This document shows positions 30,201 to 37,318 of a DNA stretch of 64,000 nucleotides, one piece after another (the first letter of the stretch is position 1; the number at the start of each line of letters is the position of its first letter). The DNA is from a virus: positions 124,001-188,000 of the IMG/VR virus record IMGVR_UViG_3300044797_000098, one strand, 5' to 3'. The translations under genes and the position numbers were made by a program. The notes beneath the pieces were generated by a model, which saw only the letters and a list, made by a program, of their open reading frames with translations, was not told where the DNA came from and did no database searches.

Positions 30201-32122
30201 GGTAAAACATTAGTGTATGGTGGAGGAAGAATAGTCGCTGGCCAATAACCGTCTCCAAATGAATCTTGAATATTATTCAACAGATTAGGATCAGATCTTA
30301 AACTATCACGCTCTACACCATTCGTATAAAAAAAGTTTCTTTTTAGTGGATAGAATAGGAGTGTGGGATTAAACATCGCTGCTGCAACAGTGGCATATGC
30401 TGTTGTTGGAGGAGGACTAGATATGTTGGCTCCGCCTAACCCTATTCCAAGAGGATCTATGGAATTAAAGTTATCAACTACGTTGTTGGGAAATGATGAT
30501 AGTGATGAACTAGTATAATTTCCATTTGTATCTACAGTACCGCTCACGATACTAAAACTTGCATTATTATATGGATCCGCAAGCATTATTCCGAACTGTC
30601 CAGAATACTCAAAAGCTATAAATCTATAATTAAATCCTGGTACTCTAAATGCTATATTTATATTATTTACTACATCATCTAATGTATATTGTCCGGGTGT
30701 TGCTCCTTGATTCCCGGTTACATCTATTGCCGGTAATGGAATTATAGTTGAGGTGTTACCTGTTGGTAACAAATATAAATATAAATTATAATGACTTGAA
30801 TCAAACTTAGATGAATTAAAACCGTTGCCAAGTGCAGCAGCAGCTCGTGGGCTTGCTATTATCAAACTCTCATAATTACCAGTATAATTTGGGGAACGAG
30901 CAGAAGCTAATACGCCGTATTTTCCTCTATGAAAAGTTGATTTATCTATTCGCGCTAATGCATTAACATTAGAGATTGGATTTTTTCCATTTATTCTAAC
31001 AGCATAGTTTCTTACATTTCCTATAACATTTGATTTTGTTGAATCAATAATAAATTGATATGATATACCAGTCCCATAATTAATCGTTAGTAGATCACCT
31101 GGTTGTACCTGAGCAAATTGTGCATCAAAATTAAAAGTACTTAATTGCGTCGCAGTTGGACTAAATAAAATAACATCATCACCATTAATAAAACTATCAA
31201 CTGGTGACGAAGCCATTGGGCCTGGCGGGACATTTAGAGAATATGCTATTGCTGGTGTTGGCGGAACAAGTGGCTCCCCATAACCATCTGCCAAAAAACT
31301 AGATGCTCTTGATGTTCTAGAAATACCGTTAGCATATAGATTTTGTACACGACTACCAAGTAATAATAAACTAGAATTATCAAAATATTCTATTATACTT
31401 TGTATATCTTCATTTGATTGTGGTATAGTGGTAAAGTTGCTTGAAATTACACTAATACCACTTGCCATATGTGCGTAATTTATTGGTGGTACAGTCCCAC
31501 CAGATGTTGGCGTTACATTTGTACTACCATCCAATTTTTCATGAACAACCAAATCATTACTAATATCTTCGATTAATAAATCTGCATTGGTCGTATTTCT
31601 ATTTATTACATTGGTACCGGATGATGGTAAAACAGTTGGATTAGTTTTTACGAATGGTGTAGTCTGATCAACACGAATAGCTGAAAGAAAGTGATTGTAA
31701 TTTGTTCCATCAATATGTGGTTCTAATTTTACACCAGTTAAACTTAAGAAACCATTTAATACATCTATTGAGTTCTGTAATGTCAAAATTAATGTATATA
31801 GCGATGATGTTGAATATACTAAACTTAGTTTTGATTCTTGTATTGCTGCGGTTGGAGATATTTGCGCATCCGTTATTGGCAATGTGACCAGGCCAATACC
31901 AACTAATGCTGATGGCATAATTGTTCCATCAGGATTTAATGATACAGATAGACGCTGTGCTATTGAGCCAGTAGAGCCTTGTGCATTAATACCAATATTT
32001 GATTCAACTGCAAACATTGCTGAGCGTAGAGCATTAATAGCATCACCACCAATACTGGTAATGTTATCATCAACCTGTGGCAATTCAGCATTAGAATCTA
32101 TTTGAAAAGGAAAATTACTCAC
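27203..32122 (-). CDS. Very large tail spike/fibre protein with beta-helix repeats
   Basis: 1639 aa. The N-terminal ~120 residues have helical and coiled-coil character (I-N-A-L-R-S-A-M-F-A-V-E-S-N-I-G), typical of virion attachment regions. A long beta-rich body follows. Residues ~1170-1350 are about nine tandem rungs of about 20 residues built on N-x-x-F-x-N-C-x-I (for example N-I-S-F-T-N-C-T-I-T-F-P), a parallel beta-helix as in pectate-lyase-like tail spikes; further rungs reach the C-terminus. Such spikes bind or cut surface polysaccharide; I see no definite catalytic residues. The gene ends in TAA followed at once by ATG of a second beta-helix gene in the same frame. Confidence 0.75.
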   Translation of the reverse strand: MSNFPFQIDSNAELPQVDDNITSIGGDAINALRSAMFAVESNIGINAQGSTGSIAQRLSVSLNPDGTIMPSALVGIGLVTLPITDAQISPTAAIQESKLSLVYSTSSLYTLILTLQNSIDVLNGFLSLTGVKLEPHIDGTNYNHFLSAIRVDQTTPFVKTNPTVLPSSGTNVINRNTTNADLLIEDISNDLVVHEKLDGSTNVTPTSGGTVPPINYAHMASGISVISSNFTTIPQSNEDIQSIIEYFDNSSLLLLGSRVQNLYANGISRTSRASSFLADGYGEPLVPPTPAIAYSLNVPPGPMASSPVDSFINGDDVILFSPTATQLSTFNFDAQFAQVQPGDLLTINYGTGISYQFIIDSTKSNVIGNVRNYAVRINGKNPISNVNALARIDKSTFHRGKYGVLASARSPNYTGNYESLIIASPRAAAALGNGFNSSKFDSSHYNLYLYLLPTGNTSTIIPLPAIDVTGNQGATPGQYTLDDVVNNINIAFRVPGFNYRFIAFEYSGQFGIMLADPYNNASFSIVSGTVDTNGNYTSSSLSSFPNNVVDNFNSIDPLGIGLGGANISSPPPTTAYATVAAAMFNPTLLFYPLKRNFFYTNGVERDSLRSDPNLLNNIQDSFGDGYWPATILPPPYTNVLPNRVEVVYQINLDLSNSGLAVGKTIVIQPAFPTSDSRFNFRDYGRFTIKAISFQNCSTPAAYTNITVYDGVHAAGTSPAATSNNIPVFVYFSDDSVSFDAENVFDATTVGPFKRFFEIYVDGNGHTFMHERARFINTGLDISNINLYRVSPKLRGYTTTNNDKEIRLIINNYDQNSGVYTGYLARWNPVSLTTTNLGPLTTGKKGEIVRFYDETNIDYIDFIIDLNLSVSSFSNKTLDIQLFLTLELDEEIMLVSSCQINDITKQVSYLKDEREFGNVSEEQFTSSALNYINAPTRLLNQNGVVNGFDNESLSSNIISFNGGIALINGNIISINETNITIPTLIESLYPAFTTTVNTITWFICANNKSEIELIASTDYSPSLVGTYGSLDQNRIFYVTNPASGQTYPIRGTYFSNLVSNYTDVAPLYIVTATVTSGSISSLSIVDARRFVSNGYSGITDSFILSSEGQFRTIDSLNSWISQFTNFISYTNTTNNPNGVNVDIRGEVTFTSPSISIGYSTKVVFNGNDGILNFGTSNVSLVNNITFSNIIINASTSTLLVGNNISFINCTINFPSNTVSFGNNISFTNCTITFPESSITFGTATIFTNCTVTLSNTSMIFGSNCAFTGSTIGPFGALSSFGSNAVINNCTITTVSGVSIGTNTAFNNSTITVGSASGTSFILSNNTAFTNCNITVPCAVGFTLANNSTFSTCNINYTYDATSDSNFTITNPASPAKACIFSNITTSGLENITIDSCIFTSPSLNRFPFISMIYLNSLCFAEGIKITNNKFVSTAANADDKFAVIAITGPSVAPTTTTGTRLNNCLITNNYCNKNQLIEIAPTNVGLVVYDAICTTNTFISNNSCGAINITTKQDLPNSILPNTTFQADKMSNLTISNNTCKYIFTGYASGIAYNSTLDLPAGSFPNNSGIFTGALKIVDNTCAFMYIANRVPATDTTGYAPVIIKNNKFTAYDTNFCTFFDGGLVNIQPVGLITDTRIGT
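28080..28610 (-). repeat. Degenerate ~60-base tandem repeats encoding beta-helix rungs
   Basis: About nine in-frame units of about 57-69 bases in the 1639-aa gene, each giving N-x-x-F-x-N-C-x-I/V plus a turn. The repeat is also visible as recurring 'gtacaatttgtgaa'-type plus-strand words, which makes the opposite strand open as well; that open frame is a shadow of the repeat. Confidence 0.7.
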
Positions 32123-32131
32123 TATTAGCCC

Positions 32132-32524
32132 TTATCTATTTGTTGGAAACGGTATTACTTGTGATGCAGGATTAGATTGATTTGACGACTGTTGAGAAGA
32201 TACGAAGTTTTGTATTTTATCTTTTAACATTCCCTTAGCCACCTGGAAAATTAGACCAGATAGAAGACCAGCGACTGAACCAAAAAGTAATCTACCACTT
32301 AATGATGTTAACCCGTCTGGGTAAGCATATTTTGTAGCAAAGTATGCTATTAGAGCGCCGATAGATGGCGGAAGCAATGGCAAACAAAGTTCTGTCCAAA
32401 ACTTATAGTTATCCAATTTAGGAAACGCATATTCGGTAATTGTGCGTATAAACCACATTATTACTGAGACACCTAATCCAAATAGTAAAAATTGCCACGA
32501 AAAGAGCTGAGTTATTCCATCCAT
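32132..32524 (-). CDS. Small membrane protein, holin-like
   Basis: 130 aa from ATG 32524; a second ATG two codons upstream (32530) overlaps the preceding stop (ATGA) but has only three bases to the GGAG, so the inner ATG fits better. Three hydrophobic segments are visible: residues ~8-25 (Q-F-L-L-F-G-L-G-V-S-V-I-M-W), ~46-64 and ~78-95 (L-F-G-S-V-A-G-L-L-S-G-L-I-F). The C-terminus is polar with Ser/Asn/Gln. Size and topology suit a holin or other small phage membrane protein, but no lysis gene is adjacent, so this is only a possibility. Confidence 0.6.
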   Translation of the reverse strand: MDGITQLFSWQFLLFGLGVSVIMWFIRTITEYAFPKLDNYKFWTELCLPLLPPSIGALIAYFATKYAYPDGLTSLSGRLLFGSVAGLLSGLIFQVAKGMLKDKIQNFVSSQQSSNQSNPASQVIPFPTNR

Positions 32525-32526
32525 AT

Positions 32527-33216
32527 TCATTTTCTCCTCTTTCCATTTATTATCCTAGACACTGTTCCATTATTGATGCAGAATAAATCAGCTATTTCTT
32601 TTTGTAAATAATTTCCGGTAGCATACAAATTTCTAATCTCAATGATCACATCTTCACTAATTACAGAGTTAACTATCGATGCGTGTTTTTTAAACTCTTC
32701 AGATCTAATCTTTCCAGTATTCGCTTTACCTATTTTATCTTTTGTTTCTTGAGATTTTGGAGTACGTAATTTAATTTTTTGGGCCTCCAACATGGGAATA
32801 CCTTTATTATATGGAATTTTACCTTTATGAGATTTGGACATTTTATCTATAATTTCCTCTGTCCAAATACCCCTTCCTCCAGGTAAAACGTTATAACCTA
32901 TTTTTTTATTGGTTGAGTTAAAATACTTAATCCAATACATTTCTCTTATATTAAGCCACTCCTGATTTATTGCAATATCTATTGCTTCAACATTGAAATT
33001 AATAAAACCATATTTTGATATAGCTCTTGATATCAAATAATTTTTATTTTTTCCTGATTTATTATATCTATTCGCATCAGACCTATGTCCAGATATTCTA
33101 TTCTTGAGACCCTGAATTGTTTTACCGATATAAATTTTTCCATTTACCATATTAGTTATTTTATAAATAACCAACTTGATATTTGTAATATCTATATCAT
33201 TTTCTACAATTTTCAC
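32527..33216 (-). CDS. GIY-YIG homing endonuclease
   Basis: 229 aa from GTG 33216. The catalytic domain shows V-I-Y-K-I-T-N (residues 16-22) and K-I-Y-I-G-K-T (27-33), Arg40 in the expected place and a Glu near residue 90 (E-M-Y-W-I-K-Y-F). The middle has S-H-K-G-K-I-P-Y-N-K-G (a NUMOD-like DNA-binding repeat), and the last ~45 residues are a helix-turn-helix (L-Q-K-E-I-A-D-L-F-C-I-N-N-G-T-V). It is free-standing, between a 60-aa gene and the membrane-protein gene, with a 4-base overlap to the latter. Its ribosome binding site (AGGAG, 7 bases from GTG) lies in a long hairpin, suggesting translational control. Confidence 0.88.
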   Translation of the reverse strand: MKIVENDIDITNIKLVIYKITNMVNGKIYIGKTIQGLKNRISGHRSDANRYNKSGKNKNYLISRAISKYGFINFNVEAIDIAINQEWLNIREMYWIKYFNSTNKKIGYNVLPGGRGIWTEEIIDKMSKSHKGKIPYNKGIPMLEAQKIKLRTPKSQETKDKIGKANTGKIRSEEFKKHASIVNSVISEDVIIEIRNLYATGNYLQKEIADLFCINNGTVSRIINGKRRK

Positions 33217-33220
33217 CTAC

Positions 33221-33257
33221 AATCTCCTATATTATTATATCTCAATATAGGTAGATT
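33221..33257 (-). promoter_or_regulatory. Hairpin burying the ribosome binding site of the GIY-YIG gene
   Basis: On the minus strand the arms AATCT-A-CCTATATT (33257-33244) and AATATAGGAGATT (33233-33221) pair over 13 bp with a single bulged A and a 10-base loop (GAGATATAAT). The 3' arm contains the AGGAG at 33228-33224 that serves the GTG at 33216, so the folded RNA should block initiation. The 5' arm begins at the stop codon of the 60-aa gene. The loop and 3' arm include TATAATAATA, similar to a T4-type late or sigma70 -10 box; a transcript starting there would lack the 5' arm and be translatable. This would parallel phage T4 I-TevI. Confidence 0.6.
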
Positions 33258-33438
33258 AGCTTTTTATGAAACCAGCTCGCTCAAATAATAACTTCAATAA
33301 AAAATCTTTATCATACTGTGTTAAATCTGAAAAAGATTTAGTTTTAAACATAGCTAATTTATCATTGAGATCGGATTGTTTTTGTCTGGATTCTACTAAC
33401 CCAGGAATGTCTTTTGTATTTTTGGCACGCGTTTTCAT
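33256..33438 (-). CDS. Small charged protein, unknown
   Basis: 60 aa, highly charged (many Lys, Asp, Arg), probably helical; not recognised. The ATG is preceded by AAAGGTAAA, and the gene lies 7 bases after the stop of the 131-aa gene, which supports it over an overlapping plus-strand frame. Function unknown. Confidence 0.5.
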   Translation of the reverse strand: MKTRAKNTKDIPGLVESRQKQSDLNDKLAMFKTKSFSDLTQYDKDFLLKLLFERAGFIKS

Positions 33439-33445
33439 TTTACCT

Positions 33446-33841
33446 TTATTGATTTGGATTTAGAATAATTTTTAAGAATGATATTGATTGATTTTCTAAA
33501 TCTGTTTTAGATATTCTTGCTAATGATTCCAGTAATTTATAATGCGCACTTCCATTAAACCTATATGGCGAATGCGGATCATACACTTCATCAATTACTA
33601 TACAAGGCTCATTATGATTAGTAAGATCTAAACACGCATAAATATTAACTGAATTAGGAAATGGCAATGGTATTATAACTTCTGTCTGTGGCAAAAAATA
33701 ATTACTTGATCCCACTGTAATATATCCATCATTAACTATTAAATGATATCCGTCCACATGGTATCCATCATATACACAAGTTAAATCTATTGAACTTGTT
33801 AGTATATCAGATGTATATATATTTTTATATGTTATTATCAT
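33446..33841 (-). CDS. Small virion-type protein with three DGY motifs
   Basis: 131 aa, unknown family. The N-terminal half is beta-rich and contains D-G-Y-H-V-D-G-Y-H-L-I-V-N-D-G-Y within 16 residues. The same D-G-Y-H-V-D-G occurs in the 365-aa beta-helix protein. The C-terminal half is helical (Y-K-L-L-E-S-L-A-R-I). It starts 8 bases after the stop of the 890-aa fibre gene and may be a fibre-associated or chaperone-like protein; this is inference from position. Confidence 0.6.
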   Translation of the reverse strand: MIITYKNIYTSDILTSSIDLTCVYDGYHVDGYHLIVNDGYITVGSSNYFLPQTEVIIPLPFPNSVNIYACLDLTNHNEPCIVIDEVYDPHSPYRFNGSAHYKLLESLARISKTDLENQSISFLKIILNPNQ

Positions 33842-33849
33842 GATTTACC

Positions 33850-36522
33850 TTACCCGCCACTTTGTCCATTAACAGTAAAATATATAGTATCAGAAAAATC
33901 CTGAAAAGATAGTTGCCCAGCCGGTGGGATCAGAGTCCCATCATAAATAAAAATATCAAACGATGTTGTTGTAACGTTTGTTACGACAACTAATTGATTA
34001 TAATCAAAATTTGAACACGTGCATGTTATATTGTATGTTTTACCATTTATAATGTCAATTGGAATGGCATTGGTTAATACTATGTGAACTGGATCTAGTG
34101 AGGCACCGCTATAAGTTATTGAATTAATTCCAAACCAGTATCCAGTAGGTTGAGATGCTGGTGGAACAGTAAATGACCCCCATGCTTTAGTTATATTATC
34201 AGCATATAGTGTATTTTGGAGCGCGCCTCCTACACCTAAATTCAAATGCCCAGGATTTCCGGTTATTTGGATATGCGGTTGTGTAGGATTACCACTGCTA
34301 TCAACCATATTTGCACCAGCCAATACAAGCGAAGACTGTCTGTATGTCCACAAACCAGATCCAGTTGATCCTCCCGGCGTCCATGCAAAATATTGCTCTG
34401 ATGTATCCCAACTAGCGTCACTCCAATTACCAGCACCAGGAGATCTTGTTTTTAGCATAAAATTGCCATTAACACCAGTATTAAGTGATGAACCAATAGT
34501 AACTAATGTTGCCTGTTTTGATGTATCATATGATATCCAATCAGATGTAGCTCCAATTAATCCCCAATAGCAATTAGCTGCTATTTCATATGCACCAGTT
34601 GTATTATTTTTATATGTCGTGATAGCGTTAGAATTACCGGTATTAGATGGAACAGATGTAAGTGTAGTTCTACCAGCGCCAACTGATGTAAACGTTAATT
34701 GATTTGTTGTTGTATAACTGATGCCAATGGTAGGAGAAATTGCAACGGCACCAGTGTTTAATGTAGTAGTTCCAACAACAGTTAGATTATCACCGATATT
34801 TTCGGAACCAGACACAGTCAATGTTCCAGTAGTCGGAATTAAACTTCCAGTGAGACTTAAATTACCACCAACACTAAAATTACCAGGCTGACTGCTACCA
34901 CCACTAATTGTTCCACTTATCATTCCATTAACAGTTAGATTTCCATTTATCTGGGCATTACCATAATTTAGATATAATAATCTTATCCACTTACCAGTTC
35001 CTGATGCAGTAGTGAATATATTTATTCCATCAGCTGATAGGCCAGTAGCATTAGTACCTCTATCTAAATAAAAATGCTCTTCATTACTACCGACCCATAC
35101 AACAGATCCTGCTGCCAATGTTGAATCATCAATCTGCTGTAATGCAGCGGTTGATGGAACTATTGTTCTCTGACCAGACGAATCTGACCCAAAAGTATTA
35201 TTGGCAACGGTAGCTAAAATGACAGTCTGGGGAACCGATTCATTAGTTCCAAAAATACTAACAGTAAAATTATTTGAAACGCTTGCATAAGCAGCAGTGT
35301 TATTCACAACACCAGAGTTTCCAGTGACCTCTGCTCTTGGCATTAAGTTTTTACTTGCTGGAGCTGAAACCCCATTAATATCTACATATACGCCATATTT
35401 TACATTATTTCCATTACCAACTATATAATTATTATTAAATAATATATTACATGCAGTTGTGCTCAAAATAGAATTGTGTATAGCAGCGGAAGAATCATTT
35501 GCCAAGTATCCATAAACACGTATTTTATTATTTACATATTCACATTTATCTGCATTATATCCAATGCCCCTAAACTCACCACCTAATGCAAACCCGTCAA
35601 TGAAACAATCTTTGACTTTAAGTATTGTTCCAGTGCTAACTGGATTAGCTGGATCTAATTGTATTGGATATGATGTTACACCATTTGTGCCTATTGATTG
35701 ACCTGATGAAAAATTAGCTCTACCAACAAATACCACATGATCGCACTCTAAATGCGATCCAGGTTCTTGTAAAACCAACGGAGTATTAACCGCATAATTT
35801 TGGGCTAATTTGTAATTTAAATCGCCAAGAATAGTTGGTTCAATAAAATTATCACCTATAACGAGATTCATAATTTTAGTTACACGCTCAAACATAAAAT
35901 ATGGTAAATTAGAATTAATTGCTCCATCGTTATTAATTCTATTAATGTCTGGAAGAATTTTAAATACCGGAGCAGCAGTTGATGTAACTTTTGGATATGG
36001 CGGACTGCCAGATGTTGGCGGAATGACTAACGATGTAGCGTTGACTATTTTGGTACCATACCCTTCGCCAAAAATTACTATCCCTGGTGGAACATTAATT
36101 GTATTTAATACATAATATGTTCCAGATTTAATAACAACTATACCTCCTCGTTGTATTCTCTCATATTGGGCAGGTAATCCAGTATTAGTATAGATAGCAT
36201 TGAATATAGGATTCAATATAGTATCTAATGATGGTACGGTTGGATCGAAATTAATCGTTCCATTTGCATTATGCCAGCTATCATAACCATCACCAATAGT
36301 GACAAAACCTTCACCATTTGATATTAATTGTGATATGGAAGCAGATGTTGCAGCCAATGCATCTGCAACCGTGACATACGATACTCCATTGATTACGATC
36401 GCTGGTATTAAATCGATTTGATCTGCACTATGGCGAAAACTTAAACCTTCGATATGAGTCTGAAAATCATATCTGTTCGTTGCCAATCCTCCAATAGGAG
36501 GAGTATATGTCGGTTTTGCCAT
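33850..36522 (-). CDS. Tail fibre/spike protein with pectate-lyase-like beta-helix
   Basis: 890 aa. Residues 1-100 look like a virion attachment region (S-I-S-Q-L-I-S-N-G-E-G). Residues ~120-180 show the opening of pectate-lyase-3-type beta-helices: G-G-I-V-V-I-K-S-G-T-Y-Y-V, then P-P-G-I-V-I-F-G-E-G-Y-G-T-K-I. Rungs continue to ~430. The C-terminal ~350 residues are Thr/Ser/Gly-rich strands with repeats such as G-N-L-T-V-N-G and G-N-L-S-L-T-G, the pattern of fibre shafts. It probably binds or processes surface glycans; no catalytic residues can be assigned by eye. A GIY-YIG endonuclease gene lies just upstream. Confidence 0.72.
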   Translation of the reverse strand: MAKPTYTPPIGGLATNRYDFQTHIEGLSFRHSADQIDLIPAIVINGVSYVTVADALAATSASISQLISNGEGFVTIGDGYDSWHNANGTINFDPTVPSLDTILNPIFNAIYTNTGLPAQYERIQRGGIVVIKSGTYYVLNTINVPPGIVIFGEGYGTKIVNATSLVIPPTSGSPPYPKVTSTAAPVFKILPDINRINNDGAINSNLPYFMFERVTKIMNLVIGDNFIEPTILGDLNYKLAQNYAVNTPLVLQEPGSHLECDHVVFVGRANFSSGQSIGTNGVTSYPIQLDPANPVSTGTILKVKDCFIDGFALGGEFRGIGYNADKCEYVNNKIRVYGYLANDSSAAIHNSILSTTACNILFNNNYIVGNGNNVKYGVYVDINGVSAPASKNLMPRAEVTGNSGVVNNTAAYASVSNNFTVSIFGTNESVPQTVILATVANNTFGSDSSGQRTIVPSTAALQQIDDSTLAAGSVVWVGSNEEHFYLDRGTNATGLSADGINIFTTASGTGKWIRLLYLNYGNAQINGNLTVNGMISGTISGGSSQPGNFSVGGNLSLTGSLIPTTGTLTVSGSENIGDNLTVVGTTTLNTGAVAISPTIGISYTTTNQLTFTSVGAGRTTLTSVPSNTGNSNAITTYKNNTTGAYEIAANCYWGLIGATSDWISYDTSKQATLVTIGSSLNTGVNGNFMLKTRSPGAGNWSDASWDTSEQYFAWTPGGSTGSGLWTYRQSSLVLAGANMVDSSGNPTQPHIQITGNPGHLNLGVGGALQNTLYADNITKAWGSFTVPPASQPTGYWFGINSITYSGASLDPVHIVLTNAIPIDIINGKTYNITCTCSNFDYNQLVVVTNVTTTSFDIFIYDGTLIPPAGQLSFQDFSDTIYFTVNGQSGG

Positions 36523-36539
36523 ATAGGGATGCTATTTTA

Positions 36540-37289
36540 TTAGCCTTTTGCTACTCTTATAATCTTGACTACGGTATTAAATTTTAGATTGAATTTCTCA
36601 CTTAATTGTCTTTTAGTATAATTATTAGTTTTATATAAACTAATAATTTCTTGTTTTATTTCAATAGGTATCCTAAATGACATATCTTGATTTTTACGAT
36701 GTTCCTTTAAAATATTAATATGTTCTTTTGTTAGCGGAGTTCGTTCTCGTGATGACTGAAACTCTGATTGTTTTAATCTTGCCTCTGGCGAGGCGGTTTT
36801 TCCATACATGGGGTTTTTTTCACCCAATTTATCTTCTGAAAATTTTTTCATATTTTCTTTTGAATGATGAAAGTTTCTTTTTAGGCCCGATTCTGATATT
36901 TTCTTTTTATGAGCTTCTGAATGTTTTCTGCCTGTCATTGACTTAATAAGTTTTAATTTATTTTCTTCATTTAAACCAACGACACCGTCTCCACCAATAG
37001 TCAAATTATATCCAAATTGTTTTTCGTTTGATTTAAAATAAGCAATCCAGTAAATTTCTCTATCACCGGAATCTTCTACATTACAGGTTTCTATTATTTC
37101 ATATATAAAATTTTCTTTACCATATTTTTTAATGGCACCATGTATTGCATTGAATCCTTTTTTAGGATTACTGTTTGCAACAGCAATATGTTTTTTAAAT
37201 CTAGAAAACGGATCTTTTGAGCGTCCTATATAGATCTTATTATTAAATTTATTTGTAATTTTATATATGTATGATTCGGGCATACTCAT
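36540..37289 (-). CDS. GIY-YIG homing endonuclease
   Basis: 249 aa. Catalytic motifs S-Y-I-Y-K-I-T-N (residues 6-13) and K-I-Y-I-G-R-S (18-24), Arg30, and a Glu in R-E-I-Y-W-I-A-Y-F near residue 79. The centre contains G-R-K-H-S-E-A-H-K-K-K and G-E-K-N-P-M-Y-G-K, NUMOD-type DNA-binding elements, and the C-terminus is a helix-turn-helix (L-S-E-K-F-N-L-K-F-N-T-V-V). It is free-standing between two fibre genes. A small hairpin (37290-37307, arms ATACTA/TAGTAT) abuts the ATG and there is no clear Shine-Dalgarno, so expression may be weak or controlled. Confidence 0.88.
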   Translation of the reverse strand: MSMPESYIYKITNKFNNKIYIGRSKDPFSRFKKHIAVANSNPKKGFNAIHGAIKKYGKENFIYEIIETCNVEDSGDREIYWIAYFKSNEKQFGYNLTIGGDGVVGLNEENKLKLIKSMTGRKHSEAHKKKISESGLKRNFHHSKENMKKFSEDKLGEKNPMYGKTASPEARLKQSEFQSSRERTPLTKEHINILKEHRKNQDMSFRIPIEIKQEIISLYKTNNYTKRQLSEKFNLKFNTVVKIIRVAKG

Positions 37290-37318
37290 ATACTAAATTA
37301 GTAGTATATAAATAAAAA

